Assembly: GCA_021397835.1 (NCBI GenBank)
Contig: JAJFZO010000866.1
Location: 937,501-1,001,500, forward strand
DNA from: Moringa oleifera
Taxonomy: Eukaryota; Streptophyta; Magnoliopsida; Brassicales; Moringaceae
Reading direction: 5' to 3'
DNA length: 64,000 bases
Shown here: positions 14,901 to 24,543 of the stretch, one piece after another
Numbering within the stretch: the first letter of the stretch is position 1
How the letters are laid out: every line of letters starts with the position of its first letter
The notes under the pieces: model-generated
What the model saw: only the letters and a program-made list of their open reading frames with translations
What the model was told of the DNA's origin: nothing
The model's database searches: none
Translations under genes and position numbers: made by a program

Positions 14901-17900
14901 AAATACTTTCTAGGAATGGAAGTGGCTAGATCAAGCTAAGCAATTTCGGTCTCTCAATGAAAATACGTGTTAGACCTCTCACAAGAAACCGAGATGATTA
15001 GGTGCAAGCCAGTTGAAACACTTACGGATCCTAATACTAAACTCGAAGCTCAAATAAAGGAAACAGTAATCGATTGAGACAACTATCAACGTTTGGTGGG
15101 AAAGTTGATTTACTTAACTCACCCTCAATTTGACATAAGCTTCACAATTAGTATTGCGTGCTAGTTTCTAAAAAATCCATTAAAGGAGCACACAAAAGTT
15201 GTATACTAAATTCATACCTCGAGAAAAATTTTGAAAAGGCTAATATTCAGAGAGACTAAATAAAAATGTTAAGATTTATACGAATGCGGATCGAGTCAAA
15301 TCTCCGATTGACCAAAAATAAACCTCTGGGTATTCCTCATGTGTATGGGAAAATCTAGTGACATAGTGTAGTAAGAAGCAACAAATGGTAGCCCGCAACA
15401 ATGCTAAAGCCAAATTTCGATTGTTAGCTCAAGGAATCTATGAAGGTATTTGGTGGAGATGCTTACTTATAGAACTTTGAATTGACACAAAGGGTCTTAT
15501 AGCACTTGCAATTGCAAAGAATCCAATACACCATGATAGGATTAAGCACGTTAAGATAAACTGACACTTCATTAGAAGATTGAAAGCAAAGTTATGACCC
15601 TGAAGCATGCTCCTTCGCAGCAACAAGCAATAGATATCTTAACTAAAGCCCTTCCTTGCCTTAATTTCTATTAACTAAGCTCCAAGCTGCAGAAAATCAA
15701 GCTAGATGATTTAGGAGCAAGTTATTTTCTATAATTTACGAGTTGGTCTCATATGTAGCAGATTTCCAAGAATATTTTGTGATATACCTCCAGCTGTAAA
15801 TATCCTAGGTCAACTTACTTTAGATAGCTCACAATTAATACCTAATGTTAAGGATCGATTTCGATCCTCTCTTGTATATAAATATACAGGTTATCAATAA
15901 TAAAAATATTAGAAAAACCATTTCCAAACAACTTCACCACTAATATTTTTTTTAGTGACTAAGGTATCCAAATTGGGGCATCCGACAAACAAGTGAGGAC
16001 CCATCTTCAGTTAACGACCAAGAATACCCTCTAATGGTGCTGAGGGGATTCAGACCCTAAATATGACTTACAACTCGACACTTGCTTACTTTGAACATGA
16101 AGTACTTTCCTTTTAATTGAAAGTTGTGCCAACACTTTGAATTTGAAAATGAAGCACTGCCTTTTTAATGAAACTAAAAGCAATCAAAACTTTTGTTGCT
16201 AAACTGAGAGCAATTGTTTTGTATTGAAAATGAAGCACTACGTTTTCAACGAAACTAATAGCAATCAAAACCTTTGTTGCTAAATTAGAAGCAATCATTC
16301 CAAACACCAGACCAAATATAAGCTTCCATCACATATATTGAATATACATGTATATACATACAATAATAAATATATCTCTCATGCAGCAAATTAACAAATT
16401 TTAAATGAAAAGGAAAAGTTCAGTAAGTTCTAGATAAACTTACCTGATAAGGGGTCATTACTCTGACAATATAGAGTTTCAAAGTCATGCACTGTTAAGC
16501 ACCCTGATTTTGTCACCGATACCAAGTATATCCCCTAATACAATATCTATAACAAATTAGAGAACAGTAAGGTAGAAAATACCGTAAGATAGACGCAATA
16601 ATAAAAAGTGAAAGGCAAAAGGCCACAAGCCTATGCTTCAAGGAACTTAATCCTCTGTGGTTTATACATCACTTGCATAAAGTAAGTTAACCAACAAGGA
16701 AAAAAAGGAAAATAAATGAAAACAAAAAATAAAATTTTTCTCTTATTAATATTATCCCAACCATCATTGCACATACACTTTAGTCCAGGATAGAGTGAAG
16801 TATCACGCAAGTTTTTATTCAGTACCACACAATTTGTAGCAAATGTCGAAGTGCAAAAATCTCAAACTCAAGAAGAAAACTACATAACATGAGGCCAATG
16901 TAAAAGCAAACTTAAAAGGCTTTGACTAGTTCAAGCCACTTAATATCTAAAATAAAATCCCTCAAGAATTTTCAGTCATGCAAATATTTTATACCATCAA
17001 GTTGCGTCAATAGGTGCCTATATCACTTAGTAATTCAATTACACAATTTTCATTTCTGCACTGACGACTTCTTTAATTATTGTCTGAGTTGAAAATATCC
17101 ACAAATATCTTTACATACAGCTTGTTTTAACTTATAAAGCAAGATCTTGATTTCAAATACAATCTCCTAGGTCAAAATGATCCCTAATTCCCTATGAGTT
17201 ACACATTTTTAAATATTTGTGTGAAAAGACATGGTTTGGAAAGAATCTTCACTCTAATAAAAATCAGAAGTAACTTAAAGTTCTCACGCCATAATCATTC
17301 AATATTCCACTGCAATACAAGGAAATTTCATTTTTTTTTTAACCCATGTACAAGTTTCATACTAAAGAATAAGTTCGTCTTAGGGTCACTTGAATGAAGA
17401 TAACAGTTTAGATGAAGTTAAAACTACATAAATTATAAAGCAGGCACCACTAGACAAAAAGAACAGAATTTTTACATTAAACGAGGGAAACAAACACTGG
17501 TAAGAAAATTAGATTAGATTGAGAGAAAAAGAAAGACAAAATTTCATAAACATGTTCCATGAAAAATGACCCACTATTCACCTTTTTGTCAAAGTCTAGT
17601 GCAGAGACTCCTTGCCTGAAAAAGAACCATAACGAATAATGTCTTCTAAGTCAAATAGGACCATAGACATGATTAGGTAGGCTAACTACTTGGACAATAA
17701 ATGTTATTCATTTTCTGAGAGAAAACCGATAATAAAAATCAAAATTCTATATCTAAAATAAAAAGAGAAAGATGAATGTTGAATTACGATATATTCAAGA
17801 TTTGTTTGTGGAGAGAATTGAGTAATGTGAAGGCATGTATGTTAAGGTGGATCTCACACCATTAACCTTTTTGGTTCAAGTGATCCTAAGCATGCATAGA

Positions 17901-18713
17901 ATTTTAGCCCACTTTCTCAACAAGCAGCGTTACTAGAACTAAGGGTTTGAGTTACAGTAATAAGATTATGCTGTGATTCTCTTGGTTGGACAATTGTTAA
18001 AATTCAGCTGACAGAGTAACTGTGCCAAAATCATGTTATGAGAGAAGTATCCACAGTTCACCTCTAGTTTGAGGGTTAAGATTTGTGTTAAAAGCAGCTG
18101 AAGTAAAGTGAGAGGGAGAGGACACTGACTTTCTAAATGGGTGACCCGCATTCACAGCATCAGCTAGCCGATTCATCTGTAAAACAGACTCTAAACTCTC
18201 AAATACAAAGAAGTAGAGCTAATTAATTAGATCATAATAACAATAAAGGGAGGTGACAATAATAACAGAGAATAGTTTGAGTCGCAATATTGATTCCATA
18301 CGTGCGTTTGGCACAGCTTTCCATCAACGTGATAAAAATGAGGAAATGTCCCGATCTGTCCACAACCAAAAACAGCAAACAGAAGAAAAACGTTCAGTGT
18401 CTGATTATAAACAAACAAAAAAAGAATCAGAAATTGAAACAATATACAGTTGGATGAAGAATGAAACGTACCTCGTAGTAGGATTGAGTAAGCAAACCAG
18501 AGAGAGCATGACGGTACATGGACTCAATTCTGCCATTCAATTCAACTAGGCTCCTCTTCCATAGGTGCCTTTGAACCATAACGATACATAAATTTCAATT
18601 AATCATAGACGATAAAAATATTTAAAACAAAAAAAGCTAGAGCAAGTGCACCTCCTCTTTTTAGGTTTAGGGCGTTGAGGTAGAGGCTCGACAGGGACCA
18701 AGTACTTCTCCAT
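2909..18713 (-). CDS. WD40-repeat (transducin-like) protein, 3' end beyond window
   Basis: Twelve exons, all joining in phase: 18652-18713, 18472-18568, 18130-18176, 17582-17615, 16444-16534, 6525-6616, 6041-6115, 5601-5692, 4939-5068, 3991-4080, 3575-3640, 2909-3000. They encode 322 residues plus two bases; the last donor at 2908 points to further exons outside the window. The protein starts MEKYLVPVEPLPQRPKPKKR, a basic and possibly nuclear N-terminus. WD blades follow: GIYLVSVTKSGCLTVHD, LDVVRWNLANQDEVACTS, VIASDTHGVLNVWD and IIFGAGKDGIIYMWDLRGG. WD40 propellers usually act as scaffolds; the partner is unknown. I recall a conserved plant transducin family with this arrangement but cannot give a symbol. 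The start is the first ATG in a continuous frame. The 9.8-kb fifth intron is filled with LINE and copia DNA, yet no coding exon shows a stop. Confidence 0.85.
7258..10780 (-). mobile_element. LINE ORF2 relic inside intron 5 of the WD40 gene
   Basis: The minus strand keeps LINE ORF2 order with many stops. Near 10720-10620 is an endonuclease start (RVIIEQALKR...DLIYLQDTKM). At about 10200 is a FTRIDRFFISRQ-like endonuclease end. Near 9560-9430 is the reverse-transcriptase approach (RPFDEEEVKQALMDFDGDKA). At 8850-8550 is the RT C-terminal part (SILLTLEEVLGLKVNLGRSE), and at 7990-7770 a zf-RVT tail (ILIWMGDRGKRFLVKSLF). A plus-strand T-run at 7257-7264 is the likely poly(A) remnant. It lies in the sense direction of its host gene. 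The 5' boundary is approximate. Confidence 0.8.
11249..11448 (+). repeat. Left LTR of the copia element
   Basis: Begins around GTTGGTATCATG and ends CTTCA. Blocks such as AGATAGCTCACAATTA and GATCCTCTCTTGT recur in the right LTR at 15741-15936. A TATAAATAC stretch near 11385 suits an LTR promoter. By eye the two LTRs differ at a substantial fraction of positions, so this is an old insertion. Confidence 0.75.
11449..11460 (+). promoter_or_regulatory. Copia primer-binding site (degraded)
   Basis: TAGTATCAAAGC directly follows the left LTR and matches 10 of 12 bases of TGGTATCAGAGC, the usual plant copia primer-binding site for initiator tRNA-Met. Both mismatches are G to A. Confidence 0.65.
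11757..11785 (+). repeat. TCATG pentanucleotide repeat
   Basis: Imperfect TCATG/CCATG units run in tandem inside the leader/gag part of the copia element. It is a short microsatellite with no visible function. Confidence 0.7.
11850..12316 (+). pseudogene. Copia gag relic
   Basis: Overlapping short frames give a UBN2-type gag: SVLHDLKQGRSSITTHF, then YWQQLDLCKSYKWNCPDD, then (shifted) IFKFLIGLNKSFNEIHGKIL. The last is the hallmark of plant copia gag. At least one frameshift separates the parts, and no intact CCHC knuckle was seen. It would have encoded the capsid-like protein of the retrotransposon. Confidence 0.7.
13028..15670 (+). pseudogene. Copia pol relic (GAG-pre-integrase, integrase, RT, RNase H)
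   Basis: The order is: GAG-pre-integrase (LWRYRLGHPNFSYLEHIF, 13028 on), integrase core (VDFLLVDDHTQVSWTFLMKD at about 13250, a QNGRARCKNRHLLEVTHSLL region to 13631), reverse transcriptase (FQLDVKNTFLNGDLVEEVYM at 14582) with a retained YVDD active-site motif in LIVYVDDVVLTG near 14800, and an RNase H tail to about 15670. Stops and shifts occur throughout, so no polyprotein can be made. Order and the YVDD form mark Ty1/copia rather than gypsy. Confidence 0.85.
15741..15936 (+). repeat. Right LTR of the copia element
   Basis: Begins GTTGGTCTCAT and ends ACTTCA, colinear with the left LTR. It shares AGCTGTAAATAT, AGATAGCTCACAATTA and GATCCTCTCTTGTA. It has many substitutions and small indels relative to the left copy. 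Confidence 0.75.
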
Positions 18714-18826
18714 CAAGCAAGAACTGAAGATTGGAGATTTGTCCAACAAAAGAACGCAGTTCCCAATTTTCTTCTTTTTCCCGCCATTCGGAGTTACTGA
18801 ACTGGCAGCTTGCTCACTACACCCAA

Positions 18827-18837
18827 TGGGCTGGGCT
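18827..18837 (-). promoter_or_regulatory. Site II-like AGCCCA elements upstream of the WD40 gene
   Basis: Two overlapping TGGGCT hexamers on plus read AGCCCAGCCCA on minus, about 115 bp upstream of the WD40 ATG. AGCCCA/TGGGCC 'site II' elements are common in promoters of plant housekeeping genes and are bound by TCP factors. Function here is inferred from position only. Confidence 0.4.
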
Positions 18838-19624
18838 AGTAACGGGCTGGACTTCCTCGGAAAGCCACGCTCTCACACTAATAAAACATAGGAAGCTAGC
18901 ACTTGCCAGAGACCCTTTTGAGCAATGAGGAAAATTCTTTTTTAATTACCCGTATAAGGATATTTATGTAAATAACTAACATTAGTAATGTATTTGTTTT
19001 TAATAATTTTTAGATACTTTGAGACAAAATTACCCTTCACAACAGATGTACAATTACTTACTTGTCCAACTACAGAATATGAAAAGTCAAACATCTCAAA
19101 CGTCTCTATTTCCCTCTCTCTTAATTCTGGCGCTAAGCTTTACTACTTAGCTCATTCAGCTTCAGCTCTCTTCATTCGGTGTCTGTTGATTTCTTTGCTT
19201 TCGTTGTAAACCAACCTTTCCTCAATAATATCCGCAAGCTACTGAATCACTAAATAATCAATAGAGGTATGATTTCAAGCATCTATTCTACTCAAATTTT
19301 TGTGGGTTTTTTGCTTATTGAATACCCACGGATGAAATCCTTCCCTCATATTTGATTCAACGATTTTTTAATTTTTTTGAGTTTACTCTATGGGTTTGAA
19401 AGCTTCTCCAATAGTTTTTGAATCATTTTCTTTTGATTTTGTATTGCTTTTGGAATCTGCTATGTTTGGGTATATCGCGGTGTATTATTTTTCATTTTTT
19501 TTGATACATTGAAACCCAAAAATTTCTCTGGGTATATGTATATAGGTATCGCATGCTTAGGTCTTCATTTTCTGGTTTGTTGGCTCTAATATTTCTTGGC
19601 TTAGGTGCATCTCTATGCAACGGT

Positions 19625-19955
19625 TCATCACATTCGTGACCTCATAATAATAATCGTATCTATTTAATGAAATCGTAACCTATTTTGGTAATAGAACTGT
19701 TTTTTTATGCAATCGTACTGTGATTGCATAAATCGTACCTTGTTTGCTTAATTCGAACTTTATTTGTTGAAAATCGTAACTTGTTTGCTGAAATTGTATC
19801 GTATTTGTTTTCAATCGTAACTTGTTTGCTGCAATCGTACCTTTTTTGTTTTCAATCGTAACTTGTTTGCTTAAATTGTACCTTATATGTTTGAAATTGT
19901 AACTTATTTGCTTAAATCATACCTTGTTTAAAACAATCGTACCATAATTACTGAA
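19625..19955 (+). repeat. MULE array A: about 22-bp units with ATCGTAAC/ATCGTACC
   Basis: Roughly a dozen imperfect units of the type AATCGTA(A/C)CTTGTTTGCT run on plus. The array lies in the presumed 5' subterminal region or leader of the Ulp1 gene, ending just before its first coding exon at 20001. The core is always in plus orientation here. Confidence 0.8.
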
Positions 19956-20952
19956 TGAAAAATCTATTTTTTGACCTTTTTTTTTTTGGATCAAATGCAG
20001 ATGGCAAGTAGCCCTGTTTCTCAAAAGCCATATGTGACCCCCAAAGAGTCGTGAAAGACTGAAAAGATACTCAAGCACTGTGACAATGATGTCATCCCCA
20101 CTCTAAGGACAATTTTGGATGACTCTGAGAAGGAGAAATTCAGAGAGACCTGCTAAGGGCATTTCCTACATTTACACGCCGATTTTAACTTCTCAGGAAT
20201 TATTGTCCATAATCTACTACTTTGGGAGATTCAGCAGAACTGCGAGGACGAAATGTGGTTCAGACTTGGGCAGAATGAAGTTCGTTTTAGCAAAGTGGAA
20301 TTCTACCTAATCACTGGATTGAAGTTTGGCGACCTACCGGATACAGAGAATATTGAAGCTACTCCATCTGGTATCCTAAAAAAATACTTCAGGGGGAGGG
20401 ATAAGGTTAGCGGTAGTAGCATCAAGACGAGGTTACTACAAGGAGAGTTTGAAGACAAAGATGATAAACTAAAGCTGGGGTTGTTGTATTTGCTGAACGG
20501 GTTCATCAAAGGCCACGACGAGCGGCAGCAGGTCCCTACATGGCAGTTTCATTTAGTAGACAATTTAGAGGCTTTCAATGGCTTTCCATGGGGCACCTGG
20601 GTCTACTGCAACTCCATATTGCATTTCAAGAAGGCAGTTGCAAATCGAATCAGGGATGCTAATGGGGTGAGCTATAATGCTTACGGTTTTGTATGGGCAT
20701 TACATGTAAGGATTTTGTTTGAAATTTTTTATTTTATTTTTTTTAAGTTTCATTGAATTTTATATTAATCAATTATAACTTCATTTCTATTTTTTTTCAC
20801 AGGTTTTTACCTTTGAAGTGATTCCTGCTACTAACATGCATGGCATGAGGTTGTCAGGATCCGACTTGCCATTGCCAAGAATTTGCCGATGGAGATTCCA
20901 TCCCAGGCCCCATAATGGAGATTGCAAGAAAATCTTCACAAACAGTGTAAGT

Positions 20953-21200
20953 AATTTCGTGCCATCTTCTCCATTTCGTACCTTTTTTCTTATTTCGTGC
21001 CTTTTTTCTCTATTTCGTACATTCTTTCTAAATTTCGTACCTTCTTTCTCTACTTCGTGCCTTCCTTCTAAATTTCGTACCTTATTTCTCTACTTCGTGC
21101 CTTTCTTCTAAATTTCGCACCTTATTTCTCTACTTCGTGCCTTCATTCATCTATTTCGTGCCTTACTTTTTCAATTTCGTGCCCTCTTTCTCTAATTTCT
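20953..21200 (+). repeat. MULE array B: about 22-bp TTTCGTGCC/TTTCGTACC units in an intron
   Basis: About ten imperfect units of the type TTTCGT(A/G)CCTTCTTTCT lie in the intron between the second and third Ulp1-gene exons. They alternate between CGTACC and CGTGCC. Pyrimidine-rich spacers separate them, all in plus orientation. Confidence 0.85.
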
Positions 21201-21966
21201 TATCTTCAAAAATTTTTTTTGTTGTGCCTTAATATTTCATTTTCGTATGTCCATTATTAATTTTGTAACTTTATTTGTATTTTCAGATGGGGGCTAAGCT
21301 AAATTTGAAGTCAACTACTGTCTAGCGTCAAGCCCCATACTATGTTAGGGTTGAAGACAGTGTTGTGTCTGCCCAACGATCGATTCGGGATGATGAAATC
21401 GTAGAGTCTCCCAATCGAAACAGGGCTACAAATTCGTCTTCTTCTTTGCGCAAAACTTTCAAGGTAAGGGAGAGGATCCCTACTCAAGAAGAACGAATTA
21501 TCGACGAGTCAGAGCCGGACCTGAGGGAAAGGGATGTTGAGCGGGAGGCACCTGACGCTGAAAGGGTTGAACGGGATCCAGATGTTTATCGTCGTCTCGT
21601 TGCTATGGAGTCGAAATTGGATCTTCTCGAGGCGAGGGTAAATCGTATGGACTCAGACAACGAAAGACGCCATCAGGAGCAAATGGCAATCCTAAAATCC
21701 ATCCAAATATCTCTACAAGGATATGGATTTGGTGACCGAGACCCGTCTCCACCTATGTCAAATCCAGTTCCCAATGAGGTAGTTCTCTAATCTATTTCAA
21801 CTGTATTTTTTGTTTCGTGTATTACTAATGATATTTTTCTTTCTTTAGAACATTATTAAATGTATGTATTAAATATGAATTTCTAATTCAGTACATTGTT
21901 TATTTTTTTTAGGGTGTTATGGCAGACTCAGCTCAAGAGGGTTTGGCTCCTGCAGGGCCAATGGAA

Positions 21967-22002
21967 GAAGTTGTCACTGCATTCCCATGCAGTGACAACT
22001 TC
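21967..22002. repeat. Perfect 16-bp hairpin inside a coding exon of the MULE Ulp1 gene
   Basis: GAAGTTGTCACTGCAT, a 4-base TCCC loop, then its exact reverse complement ATGCAGTGACAACTTC. The stem has no mismatch, although the surrounding gene is decaying. It lies in the exon starting at 21913 and is translated in frame. Confidence 0.9.
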
Positions 22003-22499
22003 GGGGCTCCTGCTGTGGTAGATGAAGAATTGCCATCTGCAGAGTCACCCAAGAGGACGGCAGCGAGGGACTTGGCTCTTGTCCCAGTTGAGGCCACCGA
22101 CAATGTGATGCCGATTGTCAGGACTCGTCAACGGTCAAGACAACTGTGCAGTCCATATGTTGACCTTAATACTGGGTATAAGAAAGCCAAGTCCACTCAT
22201 ATGGTCAGTGCGAAGCTGAAAATATCAGATAAAATCATTGCTGCATTCAACAACTTCATGAAGGGCCAGTCATAGTAAGTATTGCATATGTGTTGCATAC
22301 TAATTTTTTGAATTTAATTTTTTTTGAATTTTTTTCTCACAGTTTCTTTTCATTTCCTTCAGCCGCAACGTAGGCATTGGCCATTCAGTCAGCGTGCATT
22401 GGTTCAAAGTCCTAATTGACAATGATGAGTGGATCGATGACTCTATAAGTTTTCAATTTTTCACACTACATTATTGCTTGCTTAAAAGTCGTGCTTTTG

Positions 22500-22770
22500 T
22501 TTCATAACATGATTCATAGTATCGTAACCAAATTTAAAATTCGTACCTTTATTTCGTAACATGATTCAAAGTATCGTAACCAAATTTACAATTCGTACCC
22601 TTATTTCGTAACATTATTCATAGTATCGTAACCAAATTTAGAATTCGTACCCTTATTTCGTAACATGATTCATAGTGTCGTAACCAAATTTAGAATTCGT
22701 ACCTTGATTTCGTAACATAATTCATATTATCGTAACTAAATTTAGAATTCGTACCTTGATTTCGTATATT
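22500..22770 (+). repeat. MULE array C: 52-bp tandem repeat, about five copies
   Basis: TTTC(G/A)TAAC starts at 22500, 22552, 22604, 22656, 22708 and 22760, a strict 52-bp period. Each unit holds three CGTA cores: TTTCGTAACATGATTC, then AGTATCGTAACCAAA, then GAATTCGTACC. Copies differ by only a few bases. It lies in an intron within the Ulp1 domain region. Confidence 0.95.
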
Positions 22771-23939
22771 CATAGTACTGATAATATCACTTTTTTGATG
22801 TCTCCACCAGCATATTGATGCATATATACACATACTTCGAAGAAGGCAAAAGGAGCTACCTAAGCAATATGCACAAGATATCTGCATCTGTGATCCTTGG
22901 CTATATGTAAGTTCATTGATCATTAAGACTATTTATCTGATTTTCTATTCAATTAATTTGTTGACTTTGTTTTATTATTCAAATTTACAGACAACATTTT
23001 ATTATATTTACAACGAATATCAAAAGGATCCAGATGCTGATTGTCCTCCGGCACACTCGAACTTCGAAGCACATAAATGGGAAGAAGATTTCCTAGACCG
23101 TGTGCGAAGCAAATTTTCAAGGGATTGTCCTGCTTGAGACACTGTAAATAAGGTTAGTTATCTTCATTAGTAATGCTTTATATACTTTTTTTCCATATTA
23201 TGAGTACTCAATGATATTTAAACAATATTTAATGTAGCTGATGGTTCCTTGCCATGTTGGGGGATCTCACTAGCTCCTAGTCGTCATTGATCTGAGAAAA
23301 TTCTCGTTGCGTGTCTATGACTCATTCCGTCAAGAGATACCAACTGAAGTGAGGATTCGGCAACAAAATCCATTCAGATTTATGCTAACTAGCTATATGG
23401 CGAGTGGCGGATATTTCATTCGAAAATCATATACCAAAATGCCGGATCTTCCACTTTCATGCACTTTAGAGCCAAAGAACAAGGTCCCCCAACAACGAAG
23501 AAGGTAAGTCTTTTTTCTAGTATGTGTTATTATAAAAAAATTCCTGGTGAATGTCTTTCCTTATTCTTAATTTTTTATTTTTTATTTTTTGCAGTGGCAA
23601 TTGTGATCCTCACATTCTGTATATTATAGAACATTTACTACTTAAAAAATATTTAAAATACACTGACAAGGATATGTTAATCATTAGAAATCACATGGCA
23701 ATATATATATTTGCCAACTCTACTGTAAATGATAGTCATTGATTCAATTTTTTTATTCTTATTCAATATATTTATTTTGTATATACATTTGAGAATTGTA
23801 TATAACATTTTTTCTAATTCATTTGAAATTATACAATTGTATATGACATTATTTTGTATATACAATCCAAAACTTTTTGAAACAGTTTTTTTTTTTTTTT
23901 TGTCAATAGATGTATGATGTACTAATAATGTTATGAATT

Positions 23940-24415
23940 TTGGTAACGTCTCCATAAGATTCTAACTCATCAATCAAGTTACGAACGTTACTCACAATTT
24001 ACTAATGAAGGTACGAATTCCTAATAAAGTTACGAATTTCTAATAAAGTTACGAATTCCTAATGAAATTACGAATTCCTAATGAAGTTACGAATTTTACT
24101 AACGATTTCATTATACAAGTATCTTAGATACATAATCAAGTTACGAACGTTACTCATAATTTACTAATCAAGGTACGAATTCCTAATAAAGTTACGAATT
24201 TTACTAACGATTTCATTATACAAGTATGCACGATTTCATAATCAAGTTACGAACGTTACTCATAATTTACTAATCAATATATGAATTCCTAATAAAGTTA
24301 CGAATTCTTAATGAACTTACGAATTTTACTAACAATTTCATTATACAAGTATGCACGATTTCATAATCAAGTTACGAACGTTACTCACAATTTACTAATC
24401 AAGTTACGAATTCAT
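23940..24415 (-). repeat. MULE array D: compound repeat with about 19-bp steps between the two MULE genes
   Basis: Short units of the type ATTCCTAATAAAGTTACGA alternate with a longer block starting CAAGTTACGAACGTTACTCA at 23975, 24137, 24243 and 24368. Spacings are 162, 106 and 125 bp, differing by about three and one 19-bp units. The core reads GTTACGAA on plus, that is TTCGTAAC on minus, opposite to arrays A to C. It fills the gap between the convergent genes. Confidence 0.9.
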
Positions 24416-24543
24416 TGGACAAAAATAAGGTATACGCATCTGCATATAACAATTGAAACTATATAAAAACCTAACCTAAAATCCGAATCTGTGATGACAT
24501 AAAAGATAAAAATCATCAATATCATAAAAAATACTATGATTTA

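Larger units (their letters stand above)
11224..15945 (+). mobile_element. Ty1/copia LTR retrotransposon, decayed, inside intron 5 of the WD40 gene
   Basis: Two diverged direct repeats of about 200 bp flank gag, integrase, reverse transcriptase and RNase H remnants in Ty1/copia order (integrase before RT). A degraded primer-binding site follows the left LTR. Reading frames are broken throughout. The element is antisense to the host gene. The outer limits are uncertain: similarity between the two ends starts slightly before the recognisable TTGG start of each LTR, and I could not find a convincing target-site duplication. Confidence 0.85.
20001..23742 (+). pseudogene. MULE DUF1985 / Ulp1-like cysteine protease gene, broken
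   Basis: Probable exons: 20001-20706 (DUF1985: FSKVEFYLITGLKFG, GLLYLLNGFIKGHDE, GFPWGTWVYCNS), 20803-20949, 21287-21778 (charged, with a coiled coil near KLDLLEARVNRMDSD), 21913-22274, then the Ulp1 domain in pieces from 22363 to 23742. The Ulp1 part reads HIDAYIHILRRRQKE (about 22811), PCHVGGSH (about 23245), LLVVIDLR, then SGNCDPHILYIIEHLL (about 23595). So His, Asp and Cys of a C48 protease triad can still be recognised. The residue after the His, normally Trp, is a TAG stop. Further stops lie early in exon 1 (after TPKES, and after FRETC) and in exon 3. The intact gene would be a SUMO-protease-like protein of unknown role in transposition. Confidence 0.8.

Noticed and set aside
19000..19200. 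Left terminal inverted repeat of the MULE
   Set aside because: Comparison by eye with the reverse complement of 27600-28090 gave no convincing long match, so no TIR is claimed.
22500..22770. Regular repeats suggesting a CRISPR array
   Set aside because: Units are contiguous 52-bp tandem copies without unique spacers, in plant DNA inside a transposon intron.
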